This document shows, piece after piece, positions 34,040 through 42,754 of a stretch of 60,117 nt of DNA (the stretch's first letter is position 1; each line of letters starts with the position of its first letter). Under the pieces are notes generated by a model. The model was given only the letters and a program-made list of their open reading frames with translations, did not search any database and was not told the origin of the DNA. Source of the DNA: Fimousia sp036311565 (lineage in GTDB: Bacteria; Bacillota; Clostridia; Lachnospirales; Lachnospiraceae); assembly GCA_036311565.1 (NCBI GenBank), contig JAXJPR010000018.1, positions 1 through 60,117 of the forward strand. The letters are read 5' to 3'. Made by a program: the position numbers and the translations under genes.

Positions 34040-34516
34040 ATGTTACTATTATTTTTTATATGCTGGATTATTTTTGCAGGAGATTTTACATTTGAAATTG
34101 CAGTTTTTGGCATTTTGGTATCCATAGCCGTATTTACATTTCAATGTAAATTTCTGGATTATTCTATTCAAAAAGAAAAAAGATTATATCGAAATATTTT
34201 ATGGGGAATCGGATATGCAGTGATTCTTGTGTTGGAAATTTTAAAGTCCAATATTGGAGTTTTACAGCTGATTCTTTCGCCAAAGTATGAAGTTGAGCCA
34301 AAATTAGTGCGGTTTCGGACAGATTTGAAAACGGATCTTGCAAGAGTAATTTTAGCGAACTCAATTACACTGACACCAGGAACCATTACGGTAACCTTAG
34401 AAGGGGATGAGTATTTGGTACATTGTCTGGATGGCCAAATGGCAGAAGGAATGGACGATTCTATTTTTGTACATTTATTGCATCAACTGGAGAAGAAAGA
34501 AGGAGTGGAACAATGA
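34040..34516 (+). CDS. mnhE: MnhE/MbhA-like subunit of a multisubunit cation antiporter or Mbh-type membrane arm
   Basis: A 158-residue MrpE-family protein with two N-terminal membrane helices and a soluble C-terminal half. The family pattern is YAVILVLEILKSNIGVLQLILSP and the LANSITLTPGTITV segment. The start at 34040 follows GGGGG by 5 nt; an upstream in-frame TTG at 33962 lacks a ribosome binding site. It is the first of ten genes with overlaps or tiny gaps up to 42653. ATGA overlap with the next gene. Confidence 0.9.
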   Translation: MLLLFFICWIIFAGDFTFEIAVFGILVSIAVFTFQCKFLDYSIQKEKRLYRNILWGIGYAVILVLEILKSNIGVLQLILSPKYEVEPKLVRFRTDLKTDLARVILANSITLTPGTITVTLEGDEYLVHCLDGQMAEGMDDSIFVHLLHQLEKKEGVEQ

Positions 34517-34830
34517 AATCACAATTGCTGATGCAGATTCAGGATGGATTTATGGCAGTGTGCATCTTCTTCATGGTCATATTGATTTTTTGCTGTCTGA
34601 TACGGGCGATTCGGGGACCGCGTCTCACAGATCGGATCATCAGTGCTAATATGATTGGAACGATGACCATTATCACTATTGCATTATTATCCGTTCTGTT
34701 AAAAGCAAGTTACTTATTAGACGTTTGTCTGATTTATGCCATGATAAGCTTTATCGGAGTTGTCATTCTGACGAAAGTATATATGGGTGTATATCGGGAG
34801 AAAAAGGAGGAGGAAACTTCAAATGATTGA
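34513..34830 (+). CDS. mnhF: MnhF/MbhB-like subunit
   Basis: A 105-residue, three-helix MrpF-family protein. The conserved RAIRGPRLTDRIISANMIGT loop and LDVCLIYAMISFIGVVIL helix are present. ATG 34513 overlaps the upstream stop (ATGA), and AAGGAG lies before it. The subunit belongs to the small-helix bundle that joins the antiporter-like subunits in Mrp and Mbh complexes. Confidence 0.9.
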   Translation: MKSQLLMQIQDGFMAVCIFFMVILIFCCLIRAIRGPRLTDRIISANMIGTMTIITIALLSVLLKASYLLDVCLIYAMISFIGVVILTKVYMGVYREKKEEETSND

Positions 34831-35146
34831 GTGGACCAGGTTTTTTATTGGGGCGTTTTCTATTATCATTGGAATTGTAGCGGCAGCGGCAGCCGTTTTT
34901 GGAATGTATCGTTTTTCTTATGTGCTAAATCGCATGCATGCAGCAGCAATGTGTGATACTCTGGCCCTTGCTTCCGTTATGATCGGATTAATTGTTATAT
35001 ATGGAATTTCTTTTGCATCTTTAAAATTGGTATTGATCATCCTGTTCTTATGGTTTGCAAGTCCGGTATCCAGTCATTTGATATCCAGATTAGAGGTAAC
35101 TATTCATGAACACTTAGAGGAAGAATGTGAGGTGCCAGAAGAATGA
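34823..35146 (+). CDS. mnhG: MnhG/MbhC-like subunit
   Basis: A 107-residue MrpG-family protein with three membrane helices (about 5-25, 37-60 and 65-83) and the family segment NRMHAAAMCDTLALASVMIG and WFASPVSSHLISR. Its start overlaps mnhF by 8 nt with GGAGGAGG upstream. The C-terminus is acidic. Confidence 0.9.
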   Translation: MIEWTRFFIGAFSIIIGIVAAAAAVFGMYRFSYVLNRMHAAAMCDTLALASVMIGLIVIYGISFASLKLVLIILFLWFASPVSSHLISRLEVTIHEHLEEECEVPEE

Positions 35147-35403
35147 AAGTAATAGAAATCATTTTACTTACCTTTCTTATTGTGTGTGCGCTTGCGACCT
35201 GTCTTACAAGAAATCTTTTAACATCAGTCGTTATTTTTATGTCGTACAGTCTGATTATGGCGATTATCTGGTTCTTGCTTCAGTCACCAGACCTTGCCAT
35301 TACAGAGGCAGCAGTAGGAGCCGGGGTAACGAGTATCTTATTTTTTGTTACATTTAAGAAAATCGGAGCTATGAAAGGAGATGACGAAGATGAGCAAAAT
35401 TAA
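35143..35403 (+). CDS. MbhD-like subunit (MrpA C-terminal-domain homologue)
   Basis: An 86-residue three-helix protein of the MbhD/DUF4040 family. It has the conserved SPDLAITEAAVGAGVTSILFF helix, which in Mrp and Mbh complexes carries a functionally important Glu. In standard Mrp operons this module is the C-terminal part of MrpA; here, as in archaeal Mbh, it is a separate gene. ATGA overlap with mnhG. Confidence 0.88.
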   Translation: MKVIEIILLTFLIVCALATCLTRNLLTSVVIFMSYSLIMAIIWFLLQSPDLAITEAAVGAGVTSILFFVTFKKIGAMKGDDEDEQN

Positions 35404-36382
35404 AAAAGATTATGAGCAGTCACGATGGAATAAGTTCTTTCAATGGCTTAATGGTGAAATACCAGTAGAATATAAGTCTTCTCCAGAATGGCATATGACC
35501 GACGAAGAATTACATGAAAAATATGAAGAAGATATGAAACGGGCAGAGGATGTTCATAAAAAGGAAGCCAGGCTTTATGCAAAATACAAAAACTGGCCGG
35601 AAGAAAAAGGCGTCCGGATCTATGAGCGGATTTACCGTCTGTCGGCAGTCGTTATCTGCCTTGCTGTCATTGGAAGTCTGTTAATTACAGTTTCTTATCT
35701 TCCAAAGTTTGGAGAAGCATCCAATCCGGTGAATAACGAAGTATCGCAAAGATATATTGAGAAAGGGATAGAAGAGACCGGAGCGGTAAATATTGTGACC
35801 GGAATGATTTTGGATTATCGGGCCTTTGATACGTTTGGAGAATCTCATGTGTTATTTATTGCAGTCAGCTGTGTCTTTATGATTCTTCACTCAGGGATTG
35901 GGAAGGAGAAAAATATCGAGGATGAGAAGGCGAAAGAAGCAGAAAATGACCGGATGTTAGAACCGAAAAATGATAAAATTTTGCAGAAAGTGGCATTTTT
36001 CTTAGTACCCATTCTCTTTATTTTTGGAATTTATATTATACTATTTGGACATTTATCACCAGGAGGAGGATTTTCTGGAGGGGCGATTATTGGTGCAGGA
36101 CTGATTTTATATTTGGATGCATATGGTTTTCAGAAAACAGAGCAGTTTTTTACCCTAAAAACGTTCCGTGTTATTTCTCTTTCCGGCCTGCTTACTTATG
36201 CAGCGGCAAAAAGTTATTCTTTCTTTACTGGCGCCAATCACATGAAAAGTATGATTTCACTGGGAACCCCGGGGAATATTTTAAGTAGTGGCTTGATCTT
36301 AGTATTAAATATTTGTGTAGGAGCAGTCGTAGCCTGTACCATGTATGCATGTTATGTTTTGTTTCGAAAAGGAGATTTCTAG
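35390..36382 (+). CDS. mnhB: Fused MbhE-MnhB subunit with charged N-terminal extension
   Basis: A 330-residue protein. Residues about 1-75 are soluble and highly charged. A membrane helix (about 82-104) and the MbhE pattern TGAVNIVTGMILDYRAFDTFGES follow. From about 195 the MrpB domain begins (VPILFIFGIYIILFGHLSPGGGFSGGAI), with four helices. In archaeal Mbh these are two genes (mbhE, mbhF). The start at 35390 is set by AAAGGAG 9 nt upstream; ATG 35381 abuts that site. It overlaps the MbhD gene by 14 nt. Confidence 0.87.
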   Translation: MSKIKKDYEQSRWNKFFQWLNGEIPVEYKSSPEWHMTDEELHEKYEEDMKRAEDVHKKEARLYAKYKNWPEEKGVRIYERIYRLSAVVICLAVIGSLLITVSYLPKFGEASNPVNNEVSQRYIEKGIEETGAVNIVTGMILDYRAFDTFGESHVLFIAVSCVFMILHSGIGKEKNIEDEKAKEAENDRMLEPKNDKILQKVAFFLVPILFIFGIYIILFGHLSPGGGFSGGAIIGAGLILYLDAYGFQKTEQFFTLKTFRVISLSGLLTYAAAKSYSFFTGANHMKSMISLGTPGNILSSGLILVLNICVGAVVACTMYACYVLFRKGDF

Positions 36383-36384
36383 AA

Positions 36385-36771
36385 ATGGGAGCAAATTTGT
36401 TTCACAACTATTATGAGACAGTGTCCGTAATCTTATTTGGAATCGGTTTTACTACGCTGCTGTTGCATAGAAAAATGATTAAAAAAATTATTGGTCTAAA
36501 TATTATGGATACGGCAGTCTATTTATTTTTGGCTGCAAAAGGTTACATTGATGGAAGGATGGCACCAATCGTGACAGATGGAATTTTAGACGCGGATGCC
36601 TATATCAATCCAATTCCAAGCGGTCTTGTGCTGACTGGTATTGTTGTTTCCGTAAGTGTAACGGCTGTGATGCTGGCATTGACCATTCGCATATATCGTC
36701 GATATGGATCATTAGATGTGGATGAGATATCCATGAAAGCCAAAAAGGAGGGGAATAAATGGATTTTGTGA
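36385..36771 (+). CDS. mnhC: MnhC (NuoK-like) subunit
   Basis: A 128-residue NuoK/MrpC homologue with three membrane helices and the motif KKIIGLNIMDTAVYLFL, then PSGLVLTGIVVSVSVTAVMLAL. The start is 2 nt after the previous stop. It overlaps the next gene by 13 nt. Confidence 0.9.
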   Translation: MGANLFHNYYETVSVILFGIGFTTLLLHRKMIKKIIGLNIMDTAVYLFLAAKGYIDGRMAPIVTDGILDADAYINPIPSGLVLTGIVVSVSVTAVMLALTIRIYRRYGSLDVDEISMKAKKEGNKWIL

Positions 36772-38255
36772 GAAATCTTCCCTTTATTGGTATCTTTCTC
36801 TGCATGTCATCGGGTGTCATTCATTCTGTCTTAGATGGCAGACGGGCAAAGAAAGTGTCTTTTGCAGCAATTACTGGAAATCTGGTCATGTCTATTCTTG
36901 TGTTGATTTATGCATGGCAGACCAATACCAGTTATGTGTATATTATGGGACATCATCCGGCACCATGGGGAAATGAAATTCGTTTTGGAATTTTAGAAGG
37001 TGCATTTGCCACATTTTTCTGCCTGATTATGCTGTTATCCGTCTTGGGCGGAGCAAAGCGGCTGGAAGAGGATATTTCACCCAAACGGTCAAATCTATAT
37101 TATGTCATGATAAATCTTTTAATGGCCGCAATTTTAGCTCTGACGTATACCAATGACCTATTTACCGCCTACGTATTTGCAGAAATTATGACCATTGGTG
37201 CCTGTGGAATCATCGTCATCCGTGGAGAAGGGCGTTCTTTACTGGCATCTGTAAAATATATGATCATGAGTCTTTTAGGCTCTGGTCTGATTCTGATTGG
37301 ACTCACTTTAATTTATGATTTGACGGGACATCTTTTGATGTCAAACATTCGGGATGCAGTAGCCGGACTGACAAAATCTGGACAGTATCAGGTGCCATTT
37401 ACTTCGGCCATTGCTCTGATATCTGTGGGACTTGCTATGAAAAGTGCATTGTTCCCGTTCCATTCCTGGTTACCGGATGCCTATACGTATGCAACTTCCG
37501 CATCTAGTGCGATTTTATCCAGTTTGGTATCAAAAGCATATATTTTTCTATTGATTAAGATTTATTATCGGGTCATTGGTCTAGATATTATCTTCCAGAA
37601 TAAGATTTTAAATATTTTATTTCTTTTTGGGATTGCAGGAATGATCATTGGTTCTTTAAGCGCTATCAGGCAGAATGATCTAAAAAAAATGATTGCTTAT
37701 TCCAGTGTTGCTCAGATCGGATATATTTATATGGGTATTGGTATGGGGACAGAGGCCGGTATGCTGGCAGCAGTCTTTCACATTATGTCCCATGCAGCTT
37801 CAAAATCAATGATGTTTTTATCTGCATCCGGGTTATCACAAGTATCGAAAAGAAGCTGCAGTTATGAAGCATTAACAGGAGCAGCCCATAGAAATAAAAT
37901 TGCCGGTTTTGCATTCTTAGTTGGGGCACTTTCTATGGTGGGAGTTCCTATGACAGCTGGCTATATTTCAAAAGTATATTTTGCTCAGGCGGCTATTCAG
38001 GCACCATCCAACATAAAAATGATGGTCACGGTAGTGTCATTGGGGGTCAGTACGATCTTAAATGCGGTGTATTTTATTCGTGCATTGATTGTTATTTATC
38101 AGCCACCAAAAAGGGAAGAAAGTTTTTTAGGATATCAAAGGAATTTAGGCATGACCGCAGCACTTATCTGTCTGGTCGTAACGAATCTGTTTTTGGGAAT
38201 GCAGTCCGATGTAGTTATTGAATTTCTGCGAAGCGGATTAAATATGTTTTCTTAA
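36759..38255 (+). CDS. mnhD: Antiporter-like subunit 1 (MnhD/NuoN family)
   Basis: A 498-residue, about 14-helix proton/cation-translocating subunit of the NuoL/M/N family. It has the conserved membrane Glu in FAEIMTIGACG, the TM7-type Lys in AMKSALFPFHSWLPDAY and a further Lys in SLVSKAYIFLL. IRQNDLKKMIAYSSVAQIGY is the broken-helix loop of the family. GGAGGGG precedes the start. The key proton-path residues are intact, so it should be functional. Confidence 0.92.
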   Translation: MDFVRNLPFIGIFLCMSSGVIHSVLDGRRAKKVSFAAITGNLVMSILVLIYAWQTNTSYVYIMGHHPAPWGNEIRFGILEGAFATFFCLIMLLSVLGGAKRLEEDISPKRSNLYYVMINLLMAAILALTYTNDLFTAYVFAEIMTIGACGIIVIRGEGRSLLASVKYMIMSLLGSGLILIGLTLIYDLTGHLLMSNIRDAVAGLTKSGQYQVPFTSAIALISVGLAMKSALFPFHSWLPDAYTYATSASSAILSSLVSKAYIFLLIKIYYRVIGLDIIFQNKILNILFLFGIAGMIIGSLSAIRQNDLKKMIAYSSVAQIGYIYMGIGMGTEAGMLAAVFHIMSHAASKSMMFLSASGLSQVSKRSCSYEALTGAAHRNKIAGFAFLVGALSMVGVPMTAGYISKVYFAQAAIQAPSNIKMMVTVVSLGVSTILNAVYFIRALIVIYQPPKREESFLGYQRNLGMTAALICLVVTNLFLGMQSDVVIEFLRSGLNMFS

Positions 38256-38265
38256 AGGAGGAAGT

Positions 38266-39741
38266 ATGATGAATCAATGGAATCTTCTCATACCGGTCTT
38301 GCTTCCCATCCTAATGGGAATTGTCATATCCGTATGGAATATATTTGAAAATAGAGTTATTCGAAACAGTAGTGTTATGGCAGTACTGGCAGCAGAGATT
38401 TTTCTTGTGTATTGGGAAATGAAAAAAAAGGGAACAGGTCTTGTCTTATTTACTTTGGTGGATGATATACCAGTGTACTTTCATATTGATGAATTAGCCG
38501 TATTTTTTAGCGGATTTCTTGTGATGATCTGGTTTTTGGTGGGAATGTTTTCTTTAGAATATATGAAGCATGAAGGTGATGAACGGCGGTATGATACGTT
38601 TTATCTGATTGCAGAAGGAGTGTTGGTCGCGTTAAGCTATGCGGGTAATCTTATCACTTTGTATTTGTGTTTTGAGTGCATGACATTGCTTACCATGCCT
38701 CTGGTGCTCCATTCAAAGACAAGGGAAGCAGTCAGAGCGGCAAGGAAATATATGTTTTATTCTATCTTTGGAGCATCAGCTGCACTTGGAGGTATTTGTA
38801 TTCTGGCAATCTATGCCCCTTCGATTACCTTTATACCGGGAGGAGTCTTTACAGCACAGAACTTTACTGACCATGCAACACTTTATTTGGCAGCAGCAGC
38901 AATTATGATTGTAGGATTTGGCGGAAAGGCAGGATTGTTTCCTCTTCATGGATGGCTTCCTACGGCTCATCCACAGGCACCATCTCCTGCCAGTGCAGTA
39001 ATGTCAGGAGTTATTACCAAAATGGGCGTATTAGCCAGTATGAGGACCGTCTTTTACATTTTTGGAGCAGATGTTTTACGGGGAACATGGGTACAGATTT
39101 TATGGATGATCTTAGCCGTCATTACTATTTTTATGGGGTCTATGATGGCTTATAAGGAATCCTTAATGAAACGAAGGTTTGCCTATTCTACGGTCAGCCA
39201 GGTTTCCTATATTTTGTTGGGATTATCTTCTATGACGGTGGCTGGAATTATTGGCGGGCTTCTTCATATCCTGTTCCATGGAATTGCAAAAACTGTCTTA
39301 TTCCTTATGTCCGGATCGGTCATCTATTATAGTAAAAAGACCAGGATCAAAGAACTGGACGGCATTGGAAAGCAGATGCCGGGGATCATGGCCGGTTATA
39401 CCGTTGCCTCTTTAGCATTGGTCGGCGTTCCTTTTACCAGTGCATTTGTAAGTAAGGAATATTTAGCTCACGGAGTCATGGAAAGTGGAATAAAAGGATT
39501 ATTCTGGATTGGTCCTGCCGTTCTTTTGATAAGTGCTGTTTTAACGGCAGGGTATTTGCTGTTCGTGTCCATTGACGCATTTTATCCAAAAAATCAGAAG
39601 AAGGGCAGATGGGAAAAATATCAAATAAACTGGAAGATGCGGTTTCCGATCTGTGTATTGGCGGCAGGATCAGCAGTATTCGGGATCTGGCCGGAAACTT
39701 TTATTCAAATTGCTGCAAAGATTGCAGAATTTTTAGTATAA
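38266..39741 (+). CDS. Antiporter-like subunit 2 (NuoL/M/N family)
   Basis: A 491-residue subunit of the same family with Glu in CFECMTLLTMPLV, Lys in FGGKAGLFPLHGWLPTAH, and Lys in VITKMGVLAS. MAYKESLMKRRFAYSTVSQVSY is the family loop. Full set of translocation residues. AAAGGAGG precedes ATG 38266 (a second ATG lies 3 nt later). It begins 10 nt after the preceding gene. Confidence 0.9.
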   Translation: MMNQWNLLIPVLLPILMGIVISVWNIFENRVIRNSSVMAVLAAEIFLVYWEMKKKGTGLVLFTLVDDIPVYFHIDELAVFFSGFLVMIWFLVGMFSLEYMKHEGDERRYDTFYLIAEGVLVALSYAGNLITLYLCFECMTLLTMPLVLHSKTREAVRAARKYMFYSIFGASAALGGICILAIYAPSITFIPGGVFTAQNFTDHATLYLAAAAIMIVGFGGKAGLFPLHGWLPTAHPQAPSPASAVMSGVITKMGVLASMRTVFYIFGADVLRGTWVQILWMILAVITIFMGSMMAYKESLMKRRFAYSTVSQVSYILLGLSSMTVAGIIGGLLHILFHGIAKTVLFLMSGSVIYYSKKTRIKELDGIGKQMPGIMAGYTVASLALVGVPFTSAFVSKEYLAHGVMESGIKGLFWIGPAVLLISAVLTAGYLLFVSIDAFYPKNQKKGRWEKYQINWKMRFPICVLAAGSAVFGIWPETFIQIAAKIAEFLV

Positions 39742-39774
39742 AAACAGAGCTAAGATGCTAGAAAGGAGTAAAAC

Positions 39775-41244
39775 GTGAGTGCCTGGACATTATTAATTCC
39801 TATTTTGATGCCGATTATTGGCGGCGGATGCCTGTACTTTTTTCCAATGAAAAATGACAGTCTTCGTAAAAAATATATTATGGCTCTGGTCTTGTTAAAT
39901 TCTATCATTGTATACACAATGCTTTTTTTTGGCGTGCAGGGAACCTGCCGTGCATTAGTCATGGCACATAATTTGACGATACATTTTCATATCGATGGTT
40001 TTTCCGAAGTATTTGCCGGAATTATTGCAGGTTTGTGGCCGCTTGCCACTTTGTATGCATTTGAATATATGAAACATGAAGAACGAAATAATTTATTTTT
40101 TGCTTTTTATACGATAACTTATGGAGTCTGTATTGGAATTGCATTTGCAGCCAATTTAATGACCTTATATATGTTTTATGAATTGCTGACATTATCCACA
40201 CTGACCCTGGTCATTCATAAACTGGACCAGCCTTCCATATTTGCAGCCAGAAAATATATGGTATATTCGCTGGCAGGAGCGGCATTTGCCTTTATTGGAT
40301 TTATGTTTATTCTCCATTATGGAACGACTACGGATTTTATTTATGGAGGAGTGCTGGATCTGACAAAAATCAATGGGAAAGAAAATCATTTGAGGTTCAT
40401 ATTTGTGGTTTCCGTACTGGGATTTGGAGTAAAGGCTGCCATTTTTCCATTCCATGGATGGCTTCCGACGGCATCTGTGGCACCAACGCCGGTTACGGCT
40501 CTGCTTCATGCGGTAGCAGTTGTAAAAGCAGGTGCATTTGCCATTATGCGAATTACGTATTATAGTTTTGGAACGGATTTTCTAAAAGGGACATGGGCCC
40601 AAAGTGTAATGATGTTGTTTGCCATTGCAACGATTCTTTTTGCTTCTTCAAAAGCAGTAAAAGAGATTCATCTGAAACGGCGGCTGGCATATTCCACCAT
40701 CAGTAATCTATCATATATTATATTTGGAGCCTCTCTTATGACGCCATACGGATTGAAAGGTAGTATGGCTCATATGGTGGTTCATGCAGTTATGAAGATC
40801 ACATTGTTTTTCTGTGCTGGTGCCATTATGCATCAGACGGGCAAAGAATATATTTATGAATTAAAAGGGATTGGAAAATCCATGCCATTTGTTATGACAT
40901 GTTTTACGATTGGCTCAGCAGCAGTGATGGGGGTGCCATTGTTATGTGGATTTGTCAGCAAATGGACCATATTGACAGCGGCAGTGAAAAGCCAGGATTC
41001 TTTTTCCTTGTTTGGTGTTGCAGTGATTTTATTTTCGGCTTTTTTAACGGCAGTATATTTACTGTCCATTGTCGTGAAAGCATTTTTCCGTGTTGAAAAA
41101 ACAGAAGAAATCAAGGCATATAAGGATCCGAACTGGTATATGAAAGTGCCGTTAATGATCTTAGTTGTAGCAATGATTGTTTTTGGAGTTTATTCAGCTC
41201 CGTTGATGACATTTTTAGAAACGATTGCATTTGGAAGAATCTAG
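39775..41244 (+). CDS. Antiporter-like subunit 3 (NuoL/M/N family)
   Basis: A 489-residue subunit with a GTG start preceded by AAAGGAG. It has Glu in FYELLTLSTLTLV, Lys in GVKAAIFPFHGWLPTAS, Lys in AVAVVKAGAFAIM and the loop KEIHLKRRLAYSTISNLSY. It is complete. Together with the two subunits before it, it forms three full proton-path modules, as many as complex I has. Confidence 0.9.
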   Translation: MSAWTLLIPILMPIIGGGCLYFFPMKNDSLRKKYIMALVLLNSIIVYTMLFFGVQGTCRALVMAHNLTIHFHIDGFSEVFAGIIAGLWPLATLYAFEYMKHEERNNLFFAFYTITYGVCIGIAFAANLMTLYMFYELLTLSTLTLVIHKLDQPSIFAARKYMVYSLAGAAFAFIGFMFILHYGTTTDFIYGGVLDLTKINGKENHLRFIFVVSVLGFGVKAAIFPFHGWLPTASVAPTPVTALLHAVAVVKAGAFAIMRITYYSFGTDFLKGTWAQSVMMLFAIATILFASSKAVKEIHLKRRLAYSTISNLSYIIFGASLMTPYGLKGSMAHMVVHAVMKITLFFCAGAIMHQTGKEYIYELKGIGKSMPFVMTCFTIGSAAVMGVPLLCGFVSKWTILTAAVKSQDSFSLFGVAVILFSAFLTAVYLLSIVVKAFFRVEKTEEIKAYKDPNWYMKVPLMILVVAMIVFGVYSAPLMTFLETIAFGRI

Positions 41245-41258
41245 GAGGTGAAGTGGAG

Positions 41259-42653
41259 ATGACAGTAACATGGAATGAAATTTGTGGTGAAGGACTTTCT
41301 TTTTCCTATGATTTTTTAACAGCAATCAGTATTGGAAGTTTGGCTGTCTTGTGCATTTGGCGGTTAGCTGCAGATCACAGTTCGAGAAATACTTTGGTAG
41401 TAGTGTCTGGAATCCTTCTTTCAACTGTAGGGATGTTCGGAGCCAATGATTTATTTACCTCGTATGTTTGTTTTGAAATGACTGGATTTTTATCATGGAT
41501 TTTGGTCATGGAGCAGGATGGCGAGAAAAAAACAGGAAAATATTATTTATCATGGCTTGTCATAACGGGAATGATTATGGCCATGGGAATGTTTCTTGTG
41601 AATCATTATGCCGGCACATTAGAATATGACAGACTTGCTGCTATTCATCCAGGAGGTTCTTATTGGATCTACGCAGCAGCAGCCTGTTATCTGATAGGGT
41701 ATGGATGCAGATGCGGAGTCTTTTTGCTGCATTCTTGGATGGATGCGGTTTATGGGCAGATGTCTTTATCTGGTGGGTATTTCATGTCCATTCTGGTCAT
41801 GCCTGGAGGTTTTTTTGGAATCTATCGGCTCTTTTCTATATTTGCAGGAGGAAGCAGAAGCTGGGGAGAAATCCTGATCCTTTTGGGAGCTTTCACAATG
41901 GCTGCGGCAGTAATAAAATGCATAACGGCTACAGAAACGAAAAAATACGCAGGTTATGTGACCATGGCGCAAATGGGATGGTTTTTCATACTTTCTGTAT
42001 TTTTAGAAAAACAGGAAATGCTGATGCTATTGATTTTCTTTTTTGCATTGAGTACAGTAGTGTTTCTTGGAATTGAAAGAGAGGAATGTTCTTTTCAATG
42101 GGCATCCATCCTCCTTATTATCGGTCAAATAGCGGCAGCAGTTTTTGCAGGAGGAAATCTCTTTGCCATTGTGGCAGCTATGATTTTTCCTGGAATTCTT
42201 ATGCAGGTATTTCAGATATTATCTAGAAAACATCCTCGGATGAATGGGTTTGATCTTACGTGGTGCTCTTTCGAACGTCTGCTTTATCGCCCGTTTTTTT
42301 CAAAAGCACTTCCATTTGTATTTGGAGTAATCTTTCGGGCCATTGATCAGCTGCCAGATAGTATTGTGGCGCTTCTTAGAAGAACCATCTATCAGGATTC
42401 CAAACAGCGGGTATGGGATAAAGTAGGAACGCCATTTACTTATGTCATCGGAGTTATTTTTGACGAAATCGTTCTGGTTCTTAATAAAACAATTTTATAC
42501 AGAAGACCAATCAGAAAATCCTTTGTCAATGGGATTGCAGTAGCAAAAAAAGAATTAGAAGTAACCACAAATATGGTCATAAAAAGTGTCTCTTTTGGTC
42601 TGATGTTATTTTGTATTGGACTATTCATTACGTTCATTTATTTGTTACGGTAA
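41259..42653 (+). CDS. Degenerate antiporter-like subunit 4 (NuoL/M/N family)
   Basis: A 464-residue divergent family member with about 13 helices. The TM5-type Glu remains (CFEMTGFLSW), but the TM7-type Lys is Arg (GYGCRCGVFLLHSWMDA) and the next helix lacks its Lys (SILVMPGGFFGIYRL). The pair of charged residues needed for proton transfer is thus altered, and the C-terminal half is poorly conserved. It may be structural or couple to another partner. The start at 41259 follows AGGAGGTG by 8 nt. A terminator follows. Confidence 0.82.
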   Translation: MTVTWNEICGEGLSFSYDFLTAISIGSLAVLCIWRLAADHSSRNTLVVVSGILLSTVGMFGANDLFTSYVCFEMTGFLSWILVMEQDGEKKTGKYYLSWLVITGMIMAMGMFLVNHYAGTLEYDRLAAIHPGGSYWIYAAAACYLIGYGCRCGVFLLHSWMDAVYGQMSLSGGYFMSILVMPGGFFGIYRLFSIFAGGSRSWGEILILLGAFTMAAAVIKCITATETKKYAGYVTMAQMGWFFILSVFLEKQEMLMLLIFFFALSTVVFLGIEREECSFQWASILLIIGQIAAAVFAGGNLFAIVAAMIFPGILMQVFQILSRKHPRMNGFDLTWCSFERLLYRPFFSKALPFVFGVIFRAIDQLPDSIVALLRRTIYQDSKQRVWDKVGTPFTYVIGVIFDEIVLVLNKTILYRRPIRKSFVNGIAVAKKELEVTTNMVIKSVSFGLMLFCIGLFITFIYLLR

Positions 42654-42655
42654 AG

Positions 42656-42731
42656 AAAAAAGCGATTCCGTTTTTTGATATGTCCATTCTGCTTATGGAA
42701 AAGCATATCAATTATGTGGAATCGCTTTTTA
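42656..42731. terminator. Bidirectional terminator between the membrane operon and the thiamine transporter genes
   Basis: AAAAAAGCGATTCC (42656-42669) pairs with GGAATCGCTTTTT (42718-42730), with an inner GATATG/CATATC stem, flanked by A and T runs. Confidence 0.85.
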
Positions 42732-42754
42732 TGTTTCCATGGAAAACATTAAGA

